From positions 1 through 8,069 of the forward strand of contig CAJWZN010000060.1 of assembly GCA_913050105.1 (NCBI GenBank): a DNA stretch of 8,069 nt. Direction: 5' to 3'. This stretch comes from an uncultured Synechococcus sp. (lineage in GTDB: Bacteria > Cyanobacteriota > Cyanobacteriia > PCC-6307 > Cyanobiaceae). Made by a program: the position numbers and the translations under genes. Of this stretch, positions 1 through 6,040 are shown one piece after another; position 1 is the stretch's first letter, and the number at the start of each line of letters is the position of its first letter. A model generated the notes under the pieces. The model ran no database searches, was not told where the DNA came from, and was given only the letters and a program-made list of their open reading frames with translations.

Positions 1-900
1 TCTGGTGAATGTGTGGCACTGCTGGGGCCAAGCGGCTGCGGCAAGAGCACCGCCCTTCGCTTGATCGCTGGCCTGGAGCAACCGGATGAGGGCGGTATCG
101 AACTGGAAGGCCGTTCCCTGGTCGGCGTACCGGCGGAGCGGCGACGCATCGGCATGGTGTTTCAGAGCTATGCCCTTTTTCCGCACCTGAGCGTCCGCGA
201 CAACCTGGACCTGGGCCTGAAGATCAGGGGGATGGCCCCCGCGAAGCGCAGGGAGCAGATCGATGCTGTTCTGACAACGGTTCAACTGGTCAACGAAGCG
301 GACCGTCGCCCCCAGCAGCTGTCCGGTGGTCAGAGGCAACGGGTGGCCCTCGGCCGCGCTCTGCTGCGCAATCCGAGCGTTTATCTGCTGGATGAACCGA
401 TGAGCAACCTGGATGCCCAGTTGCGCGATGAACTGCGCCCGGAACTCCGTCGGCTGATTCTTCAGGGACCGCAACCGGTCCTGTATGTCACGCATGACCA
501 GCAGGAAGCCATGGCTCTTGCCAATCGAATCGCGGTGATGCGCAACGGATGCATTGAACAGATCGGAACACCGCAGGAGCTGTACCTCAAACCCGCGACG
601 CGGTTCGTAGCGGGTTTCGTCGGCCGTCCCCAGATCAACTGGCTGAAGGAAACGAAGGGACCCTGCATCGGAATCCGACCGGAGCATCTTCATCCCGATG
701 ACAACGGACATCGCTGCAGGGTGATCGGAAGAGAGTGGCTCGGGGCCAGCCAGCTCTTGCTGCTCGAGAGCGACGCCGGTCAGCTGCAGATGCTTTGTTC
801 AGCTGACTTTCAACCCAGCGAACACCTGGGTGTGAGCTGGTCGCCACAGGACGAACATCATTTTGATCCGATCAGCGAACAACGCCTCAGCCTCTCCTGA
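1..900 (+). CDS. ABC importer ATP-binding protein, MalK/UgpC type (5' end outside window)
   Basis: This is the ATPase subunit of an ABC importer, powering a membrane permease from the cytoplasmic face. The reading frame is open from base 1 and enters at S-G-E-C-V-A-L-L, so roughly the first 30 residues (first strand and A-loop) are missing. Counting from base 1, visible motifs are Walker A GPSGCGKST (9-17), Q-loop glutamine in VFQSYALFPH (55), signature LSGGQ (107-111), Walker B YLLDEP (128-133) and the H-loop histidine in VTHDQQEA (165). After the ATPase core come GTPQELYLKP and FVAGFVGRPQINWL, then IGIRPEHLH (223-231), which are typical of the C-terminal regulatory (TOBE-like) part of MalK/UgpC proteins. 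Such proteins usually serve sugar, polyol or glycerol-phosphate importers, but the substrate cannot be read here and no permease is visible. Its last 14 bases overlap the convergent csaB-like gene. Confidence 0.93.
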   Translation, partial: SGECVALLGPSGCGKSTALRLIAGLEQPDEGGIELEGRSLVGVPAERRRIGMVFQSYALFPHLSVRDNLDLGLKIRGMAPAKRREQIDAVLTTVQLVNEADRRPQQLSGGQRQRVALGRALLRNPSVYLLDEPMSNLDAQLRDELRPELRRLILQGPQPVLYVTHDQQEAMALANRIAVMRNGCIEQIGTPQELYLKPATRFVAGFVGRPQINWLKETKGPCIGIRPEHLHPDDNGHRCRVIGREWLGASQLLLLESDAGQLQMLCSADFQPSEHLGVSWSPQDEHHFDPISEQRLSLS

Positions 901-1960
901 GCAGTTGCAAGCCCTGGCGAAGCCGTTGTCCATGGCGCGAAACATCTTGGCGGATCGTCTCGACGTCGTCTTTCAACGGGGGTTGATCCGCCTGGTTACA
1001 CCACTGCTCAGCGAGTGTTGCTGAATCGGGAAGCTGAGCCAAAGGCACCCAGGGGATCCCGGCCATATCCGCGGCGGCTGCCACCTTGGGGTCATAGCTG
1101 AGGGCAGCGATCGGACATCCAGCCAAACGGGCCAGGACCAGAGCGTGCAATCGCATCGGAATCACGAGGCGCGCCGTGCGCACCTGTTCAAAGACGGTAT
1201 TCAGTTCAGTCGGAACAACCGTGTGGCTGCGATGCACAAGGCTTTCTGGTAAGAGATTTTGCTCCCGAAGTGACGACAACAGAGGCGCGTCCTGATGCTG
1301 ATGAAACGCGAGCCAGCACACCGGAGCATCAAGTCGGTCCGCCACAGCGGCAAGAGCGTCCAGCAAACAGCGCCATCCCTGCGAATCAAGCAGTGGCGTT
1401 GGTCGCCAGCTCAGAACGATGGCGCCACGCCCAACCCACTCCCTCTGAGGAAGCTGCCACACCGGATCAGGGGCCACATCCATCAAGAGTTTCGGTGCCC
1501 AGCATTTCGCCAGAAGGAACGATGTCTGATCGCGCCAGCTGGCACTGCTGCACAACGGAAGCATCACGCGAACCAGCCAACGGCTGATCGGCCGATGCAG
1601 GGGTCCGAGGCCCTGCCCCCAGAGCAGAACAGGTCGTCGCCGCAATCGTGCTGTTGCGATCAGAGCGAGGTAATAGATCAGGCTTCGAAAGCTTGTGCTG
1701 TCCTGCAGCAAACTCCCGCCGCCCAACACCACTGCATCAACCTTCCCGACGGCCGCGACAACCGCCTTAAGCGAGCGCCGATCCACCCAGGTTGCCGACG
1801 GACAGAGCTGATGGAGATCGTTGACATCACGAGCGGTGATCAACAACCGACAGTCGGCTGGAAGATCCTCCAGCAACACGGTGAGCAGCGCATCGTCACC
1901 GAGATTTTTTTCGCCGTAGTAACCGCAGAGCAGGAGCGTCGCAGCGGAACGATCAACCAC
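887..1960 (-). CDS. csaB: Polysaccharide pyruvyl transferase, CsaB-like
   Basis: A 357-residue protein of the polysaccharide pyruvyl transferase family, which transfers pyruvate from phosphoenolpyruvate to form ketals on cell-surface polysaccharide. The N-terminal GYYGEKNLGDDALL (13-26) matches the family's G-Y-x-G-x-x-N-x-G-D-E/D-A opening. Other family-like stretches are VLGGGSLLQD (78-87), LLWGQGLGPL (112-121) and, in the C-terminal half, IPMRLHALVLA (267-277, probable functional histidine 272) and ALSYDPKV (286-293). No signal peptide or membrane segment is evident, so it is probably cytosolic. The start is GTG at 1960: the frame has a stop at 1978-1976, and this start leaves a normal 12 residues before the GYYG motif. 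No clear Shine-Dalgarno is seen. In Bacillus CsaB pyruvylates cell-wall polymer to anchor S-layer proteins; the cyanobacterial target polymer is unknown. It is divergent from the DUF2499 gene across a 57-base spacer. Confidence 0.9.
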   Translation of the reverse strand: MVDRSAATLLLCGYYGEKNLGDDALLTVLLEDLPADCRLLITARDVNDLHQLCPSATWVDRRSLKAVVAAVGKVDAVVLGGGSLLQDSTSFRSLIYYLALIATARLRRRPVLLWGQGLGPLHRPISRWLVRVMLPLCSSASWRDQTSFLLAKCWAPKLLMDVAPDPVWQLPQREWVGRGAIVLSWRPTPLLDSQGWRCLLDALAAVADRLDAPVCWLAFHQHQDAPLLSSLREQNLLPESLVHRSHTVVPTELNTVFEQVRTARLVIPMRLHALVLARLAGCPIAALSYDPKVAAAADMAGIPWVPLAQLPDSATLAEQWCNQADQPPLKDDVETIRQDVSRHGQRLRQGLQLLRRG

Positions 1961-2017
1961 CGACGGGCCTGGAGTTCATCGCCATTATCCGCTTCGCAGC
2001 TTGTTTAAGGTCAACTG

Positions 2018-2296
2018 ATGCATGCTTTATCTCTTGGGACCTGGTGGATCCACGTCGCCTCGGTGATCGAGTGGAGCGTTGCCATCGTGCTGATCCAGAA
2101 GCGAGGGCTGACAGGTCTTGCCCTGGCGATGATCCCGGCTCTGATCAGTGCCATGGCGGCTTGCACCTGGCATCTCTACGACAACAGTGAAACCCTTCGG
2201 CCGCTTGTGACGCTCCAGGCCGCCCTCACCCTCACTGGAAACATCGCGCTCGCCTGGGCTGCCTGGCAACTGCTGAACCGACCTGCCCCTGAGTGA
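2018..2296 (+). CDS. DUF2499 (Ycf49-like) small membrane protein
   Basis: A 92-residue membrane protein that I recognise as the DUF2499/Ycf49-like family of cyanobacteria and plastids; its biochemical function is not established. Three hydrophobic segments are visible at about residues 6-26, 30-50 and 62-86. The loop between the second and third carries the polar stretch WHLYDN, and the third segment contains LTLTGN. The ATG at 2018 is preceded by TAAGG (2006-2010) with a 7-base spacer, a reasonable ribosome binding site that supports this start. It is the first gene of a probable three-gene plus-strand unit with the DUF3593 gene, whose start overlaps its stop, and psaK. The promoter must lie in or near the 57 bases shared with the divergent csaB-like gene, but I could not pick out a convincing -35/-10 pair. 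Confidence 0.88.
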   Translation: MHALSLGTWWIHVASVIEWSVAIVLIQKRGLTGLALAMIPALISAMAACTWHLYDNSETLRPLVTLQAALTLTGNIALAWAAWQLLNRPAPE

Positions 2297-2595
2297 GCCA
2301 ACCCATGGATCCGGCACCCCTCTTCGCCCTTTCACTGCTGCCTTATCTGCTTTTTCTGCGCTGGATTCAACGCAGTAAAACCCTGCCCGAGCTTGCGATC
2401 TGGGGGTTTCGCCTCACACTTCTGTTCGTTCTGGTCACCATCGTCGCTGCCGTACTCGCCCAGCGCTGCTGTCAGGCGGAACTGGTGGCTGTGGACTCAC
2501 TTCACGGAGGTGCCGAGGCCTTTCTCACCCTCGGCAATGCGGTTCTTGTGATCGGGTTATGGCAGCAGGAGCAGCAGAGGGTGAACAACTCTTAA
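2293..2595 (+). CDS. DUF3593 small membrane protein
   Basis: A 100-residue membrane protein matching the DUF3593 family, conserved in cyanobacteria and photosynthetic eukaryotes with no settled function. The N-terminal MDPAPLFALSLLPYLLFLRW is family-typical. Hydrophobic segments lie at about residues 8-24, 34-57 and 72-91, with a polar DSLHGGAEAF stretch (68-77) just before the third. The GTG at 2293 overlaps the preceding TGA by four bases (GTGA), implying translational coupling. An in-frame ATG at 2305 would give 96 residues beginning MDPAPLF, and it is a serious alternative because no Shine-Dalgarno favours the GTG. The C-terminus (QQEQQRVNNS) is polar and presumably outside the membrane. 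Its TLGN-x-x-L motif resembles LTLTGN in the DUF2499 product, so the two may be distant paralogues (inference). Confidence 0.85.
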   Translation: MSQPMDPAPLFALSLLPYLLFLRWIQRSKTLPELAIWGFRLTLLFVLVTIVAAVLAQRCCQAELVAVDSLHGGAEAFLTLGNAVLVIGLWQQEQQRVNNS

Positions 2596-2606
2596 GAGGG
2601 CGCGCT

Positions 2607-2623
2607 GCAAATGCTTCATTTGC
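2607..2623. promoter_or_regulatory. Perfect 7-bp palindrome upstream of psaK
   Basis: GCAAATG, a CTT spacer, then CATTTGC form a perfect inverted repeat. It lies 12 bases after the DUF3593 stop and 30 bases before the psaK ATG, in otherwise non-coding DNA. No T tract follows on either strand, so it is not an obvious intrinsic terminator. It could be an operator for a dimeric regulator of psaK, or an mRNA hairpin at the 5' end of psaK. An A/T-rich patch (GAGAAAATAAGG, 2624-2635) follows and might hold a -10 element, but I cannot define a promoter with confidence. Confidence 0.4.
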
Positions 2624-2653
2624 GAGAAAATAAGGTGTCGCTCTGTGGTTCGA

Positions 2654-2911
2654 ATGCTGTCTCCTTTGCTCGCCATCGCACCCGCAACAGTGAGCTGGTC
2701 TCCCAAGGTCGCCCTGGTGATGATCGTCTGCAACGTGATCGCCATTGTTTTGGGCAAAGCCACCATCAAGCACCCCAATGAAGGTGCCAAGTTGCCTAAC
2801 GCAGCCTTCTTCGGCGGAATGGGCCATGCCGCCCTGCTTGGAACCACCAGCCTGGGCCACATCATCGGGATCGGCGCCATTCAGGGAATGGCTGCCCGCG
2901 GCATGCTCTGA
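2654..2911 (+). CDS. psaK: Photosystem I reaction centre subunit PsaK
   Basis: An 85-residue thylakoid protein, subunit X (PsaK) of photosystem I. It sits at the periphery of the complex and binds chlorophyll and carotenoid near the antenna interface. Family marks are visible: a short N-terminal stretch ending SWSP (14-17), first membrane helix about 18-37, a hydrophilic loop with GKATIKHPNEG (34-44) and FFGGMGHAALL (52-62), then a second helix with TTSLGHIIGIG (64-74). Length fits the usual 80-90 residues. I chose the ATG at 2654. An in-frame GTG at 2645 would only add three residues (M-V-R), and neither start has a clear Shine-Dalgarno. The gene follows DUF2499 and DUF3593 on the same strand with a 58-base gap, so it may be co-transcribed, have its own promoter, or both. 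It converges on the flavoprotein gene with 12 bases between stops, and its terminator appears to lie inside that gene. Confidence 0.95.
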   Translation: MLSPLLAIAPATVSWSPKVALVMIVCNVIAIVLGKATIKHPNEGAKLPNAAFFGGMGHAALLGTTSLGHIIGIGAIQGMAARGML

Positions 2912-2923
2912 AAACAGCCCACT

Positions 2924-4090
2924 TCAGCGCAGATACGGAAGCAATCTCCAGCCATAGCGCTCGAAGCGGTAATCAAACAACAGTTCGGACAGGTCTTCAG
3001 CCGAGGCCTGTTCGGACAATCCGCTGATGAGCCGGTTCATGCGCTCATCAGCGGATTTTTTATTGAGCCCCCACCAGGTTCTGCGTGCCAGTCGATTGGA
3101 GACGCCCCAGCGCCAGTTGAACAGGCGTTTCAAACGCAGCTGGTAATCCTGCAGCGACGCCCCAGACACAAGACACTCCGCCAGAACATCGGCGCTGTCC
3201 ATGGCGTGGCGAATGCCTTCACCTCCGAGCAGATTGGCCGTGCTCGCCGAATCACCCACTGCGCGAAGCACCCCTGAACCAGGAGTCTCTCGGCGGTTGA
3301 TCGTGCTGGAGACCAGTCCACCATGACGGTCTAGAACAGGCAGCTCATCCAATCCACAGCGGCTGAGCAATCGCTTCAGCGCTGTGTTGATCGAGGCCCG
3401 CGGCCGTGTGGGTGGGGCCAAGCGGCAGACCCCCACCTTCAACTGGTGATCATGCATGGGAAACACCCATCCATAGCCATGGGGTATCCAAGGGCTGCCA
3501 AGCATGAAACTGAGCCGGTCCCTCCATCTCGCCGTGGTTCGATCATTTCCCTGAAGCAACCACTCGCTTCCCTCCCCGCTGAGCAGCGGATCCGCTGAAG
3601 AATCAACCTCAACTCCGGCCTGACGCAGCAAAACCCGACGAGCCCCAGTCGCATCCACCAGATGAGAGCACACACGCTCTTCACTGGCTTTGGCGTTGCC
3701 CTGGATGCTCACCACTGCGGTGTCAGAGTCAAGCCGCAGCAGTCGCACGCGTCTCCCAGGCAGCAACTCCACACCGGCCTGCAGTGCCTTGCCCCACAAC
3801 CACGACCGGAAAGCAGCGAAGTCGAGTACGACGCCGAGCGCATCATCAGACCACCACTGGTGTTCAACACCCGCAGGGTTGAGTAGCTGCCAGCCCCACC
3901 AATGCGCTGAACGACACGTCTGGGGAATGCAAAGGCGGTCGGCATCCCGCAGCGGCAATGCACCGCTGGAATAGGCGTTGCGCTTTGGATCCGGCAGGGG
4001 ATCAACCAGCGTGACGCGCCAGCCTGCACGCGCCAGGCGAATGGCTAGATGGCAGCCAGCCGGACCAGCACCGGCAATCAAGGCTTGCAA
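2924..4090 (-). CDS. FAD-dependent oxidoreductase, geranylgeranyl-reductase-like
   Basis: A 388-residue flavoprotein of the geranylgeranyl reductase/FixC-like group. Visible marks are the N-terminal dinucleotide-binding GAGPAG (7-12) with an acidic residue closing the Rossmann strand (D30), the DATGAR segment (146-151), GYGWVFP (205-211), typical of geranylgeranyl reductases, and the second FAD motif AVGDSAS followed by LLGGEGIRHAM (277-297). The C-terminal 90 residues are basic and Trp/Arg-rich. I infer reduction or another redox step on a prenyl lipid; the substrate is not readable, and it is not clearly the main chlorophyll enzyme ChlP. The start is TTG at 4090: it alone places the GAGPAG motif correctly, and it has a perfect GGAGGT seven bases upstream. 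The gene starts 15 bases after dxs on the same strand, so the two are probably co-transcribed. Its 3' end carries the embedded psaK terminator. Confidence 0.85.
   Translation of the reverse strand: MQALIAGAGPAGCHLAIRLARAGWRVTLVDPLPDPKRNAYSSGALPLRDADRLCIPQTCRSAHWWGWQLLNPAGVEHQWWSDDALGVVLDFAAFRSWLWGKALQAGVELLPGRRVRLLRLDSDTAVVSIQGNAKASEERVCSHLVDATGARRVLLRQAGVEVDSSADPLLSGEGSEWLLQGNDRTTARWRDRLSFMLGSPWIPHGYGWVFPMHDHQLKVGVCRLAPPTRPRASINTALKRLLSRCGLDELPVLDRHGGLVSSTINRRETPGSGVLRAVGDSASTANLLGGEGIRHAMDSADVLAECLVSGASLQDYQLRLKRLFNWRWGVSNRLARRTWWGLNKKSADERMNRLISGLSEQASAEDLSELLFDYRFERYGWRLLPYLR
3018..3061 (+). terminator. Strong intrinsic terminator for psaK, embedded in the opposite-strand flavoprotein gene
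   Basis: On the plus strand AATCCGCTGATGAG (3018-3031) is exactly complementary to CTCATCAGCGGATT (3044-3057). One more C-G pair (3032/3043) extends it to a perfect 15-bp stem with a 10-base loop. The stem runs into six T residues (3056-3061), then ATT: the textbook form of a rho-independent terminator. It sits about 105 bases past the psaK stop. On the minus strand the hairpin is not followed by T, so it should act only on rightward transcription. The same bases encode residues 344-358 (about K-K-S-A-D-E-R-M-N-R-L-I-S-G-L) of the flavoprotein. Confidence 0.85.
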
Positions 4091-4097
4091 CGACAGG

Positions 4098-4103
4098 ACC
4101 TCC
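4098..4103 (-). promoter_or_regulatory. Ribosome binding site deciding the TTG start of the flavoprotein
   Basis: Read on the minus strand, GGAGGT lies in the 15-base gap after the dxs stop codon and seven bases before TTG at 4090. A full-strength Shine-Dalgarno is uncommon in this window and compensates for the weak start codon. It is the main support for assigning this start. Confidence 0.8.
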
Positions 4104-4105
4104 GA

Positions 4106-6040
4106 TCAGGCCCTGACGGATTGAACAGCTTTGCTGTTTGCCGTGAAGGCGGGACCACTGAGCTTGAAACGGCTCTGAATTCGCTCAGCCATCTGCACCG
4201 GAGTCAGACCGAGTGCTTCCTTGCTTTGCTGTGGGCTGGCGTGATCCACCAGTTGATCAGGGATGCCGATGCGCAGCATCGATACAGGGATGTCGTGATC
4301 GGAGAACGACTCCAGCACCGCAGCACCGAATCCACCAGCCAGAGCGCCCTCTTCCATCGTCACCACCCGTTTGATGCTTGTGGCAAGGGGATGCAGCAGC
4401 TGCTCGTCCAAAGGACGCATAAAACGACCGTTGACCACCGTGGTGGACAAGCCGATCTCCTCGAGCAGCGTTGCTGTAGCCAGGGCCGGATGCACCATGG
4501 CGCCGTACGCAACGATCAGAAGATCATCTCCCTCCCGAAGCACCTCACCGCGACCGACGGGCAATGATTCCCAGCCCTCTTCCATGAGGGGCATCCCTAC
4601 ACCCGACCCACGCGGAATACGCAGGGCTGTGGGGCCATCGTGCTCAAGGCAGGTCACGAGCATGCGCTGCAGCTCGGCTTCATCCTTGGGAGCCATCACC
4701 GTGAAATTGGGGATTGCACGCATGTAGCTGATGTCGTATTGGCCCTGGTGTGTTGGGCCGTCCGCGCCAACGATGCCGGCACGATCGAGAACAAAGGTGA
4801 CGGGGAGTTTCTGAATCCCGACGTCGTGAATGAGCTGATCGAAAGCACGCTGCAGGAAGGTGCTGTAGATCGCCACCACCGGCCTCAGGCCTTCGCAAGC
4901 CATGCCCGCTGCGAGGGTTACCGCGTGCTGCTCCGCAATTCCCACATCGACATATTGGGACGGGATGGCCTTCTGAAGGAGGTCGAGACCCGTCCCCGTA
5001 GCCATCGCAGCGGTGATGCCGATCACCCTGCTGTTCTGCTCGCAGAGCTTGACCAGGGTTTGACCGAACACCTTGCTGTAGCTCGCCGGCTTGGGTGTTG
5101 TTGAAGGAATCGCCTTGCCGGTGTTCAGGTTGAAAGCCGACTGTGCGTGATATCCAACCTGATCGGCTTCGGCATAGGGGTAGCCCTTGCCCTTTTTGGT
5201 GACGACATGCACAAGGACAGGGCCACCATCTCGGTGGGCGTCCTGGAACGTTCGCATCATCGCGCCGATGTCGTGACCATCGATCGGCCCCATATAAGTG
5301 AAGCCAAGCTCCTCGAACACCGCACCGATCTTGGGAACGGCCAGGCGACGCATGCTGCCTTTAAGGCGGTTCAGCTCGTCCGGCAACTCTCCGCCCATGA
5401 AGGGAAGATTGCGCATGCTCTCCTCAACGCTGCCGGAGAGGAACTGCATTGGGGGGCTGAGGCGAGCCCGATTCAAGGCATGCGACAGGGCTCCGACCGG
5501 CGGCGAGATCGACATGTCGTTGTCATTGAGCACGACAAGAAGTGGCGTCTCAGGAAGATGGCCCGCATGGTTGATCGCCTCCAAGGCCATCCCCCCGGTG
5601 AGGGCTCCATCGCCGATCACCGCGACACAACGGAAATCCTCTCCGCGGTTATCACGGGCCATCGCCATTCCCAGAGCGGCGGAAATTGATGTGCTGGCGT
5701 GGCCGGCTCCGAAATGGTCGAAATTGCTTTCTGAACGTTTGAGATAACCGGCAACTCCGTTCTGTTGACGGAGACTGTCGAAGTCGTTGAAACGGCCGGT
5801 GATCAATTTGTGGGGATAGGCCTGATGCCCCACATCCCACACAATTTTGTCCCGATCCAGATCAAGTGTCTGGTACAAAGCGAGGGTGAGTTCAACAACA
5901 CCAAGACCCGGCCCCAGATGACCACCGCTGGTGGAGACAACTTCGAGATGCCGCTCGCGGATCTGACGGGCAACATCCTCGAGCTGAGACAAGCTGAGGC
6001 CGTGCAGCTGATTCGGATGAGTTAGGTCTCCGAGGTGCAT
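4106..6040 (-). CDS. dxs: 1-deoxy-D-xylulose-5-phosphate synthase
   Basis: A 644-residue thiamine-diphosphate enzyme that condenses pyruvate with glyceraldehyde 3-phosphate to 1-deoxy-D-xylulose 5-phosphate, the first step of the MEP isoprenoid pathway, in the cytosol. Full length for the family. The N-terminal domain has SGGHLGPGLG (38-47, catalytic-type H41) and the ThDP/metal motif GDGALTGG (143-150) with NDN (172-174). The middle domain has the ThDP-activating glutamate in GIAEQHAV (E370), substrate-binding DRAG (419-422) and GPTHQG (428-433, H431). The C-terminal transketolase-like domain ends around 620. The start is ATG at 6040, giving MHLGDLTHPNQLHGL, the usual cyanobacterial opening. 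A GGAG lies 10 bases upstream. It diverges from ilvA across 80 bases and is followed by the flavoprotein gene. Its product supplies precursors for phytyl chains, carotenoids and quinones. Confidence 0.98.
   Translation of the reverse strand: MHLGDLTHPNQLHGLSLSQLEDVARQIRERHLEVVSTSGGHLGPGLGVVELTLALYQTLDLDRDKIVWDVGHQAYPHKLITGRFNDFDSLRQQNGVAGYLKRSESNFDHFGAGHASTSISAALGMAMARDNRGEDFRCVAVIGDGALTGGMALEAINHAGHLPETPLLVVLNDNDMSISPPVGALSHALNRARLSPPMQFLSGSVEESMRNLPFMGGELPDELNRLKGSMRRLAVPKIGAVFEELGFTYMGPIDGHDIGAMMRTFQDAHRDGGPVLVHVVTKKGKGYPYAEADQVGYHAQSAFNLNTGKAIPSTTPKPASYSKVFGQTLVKLCEQNSRVIGITAAMATGTGLDLLQKAIPSQYVDVGIAEQHAVTLAAGMACEGLRPVVAIYSTFLQRAFDQLIHDVGIQKLPVTFVLDRAGIVGADGPTHQGQYDISYMRAIPNFTVMAPKDEAELQRMLVTCLEHDGPTALRIPRGSGVGMPLMEEGWESLPVGRGEVLREGDDLLIVAYGAMVHPALATATLLEEIGLSTTVVNGRFMRPLDEQLLHPLATSIKRVVTMEEGALAGGFGAAVLESFSDHDIPVSMLRIGIPDQLVDHASPQQSKEALGLTPVQMAERIQSRFKLSGPAFTANSKAVQSVRA

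Noticed and set aside
813..831. ACCCAG/CTGGGT stem as a terminator for the csaB-like gene
   Set aside because: Six-bp stem without a T tract in either direction; likely chance in coding DNA.
949..992. GGCGGATC and GATCCGCC inverted repeat in the 3' part of the csaB-like gene as an ABC ATPase terminator
   Set aside because: The stem is only 8 bp with a 28-base loop and no T tract on either strand.
1960..1979. Upstream ATG at 1979 as the true csaB start
   Set aside because: It is in a different frame and meets TGA after eight codons, so it cannot lead into the pyruvyl transferase frame without a frameshift.
1295..2008. 237-codon open frame opposite the csaB-like gene
   Set aside because: Low-complexity, polar translation without motifs; the minus-strand frame carries clear pyruvyl transferase motifs. 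It is a shadow frame.
2648..2656. GGTTCGAAT resembling a tRNA T-loop near the psaK start (also TTCGAAT near 7420)
   Set aside because: No matching acceptor, anticodon or D stems could be formed around either site; one overlaps psaK and the other lies inside ilvA.
2557..2880. Minus-strand open frames opposite DUF3593 and psaK (100-110 residues)
   Set aside because: psaK is unmistakable on the plus strand, and the antisense translations show no family features.
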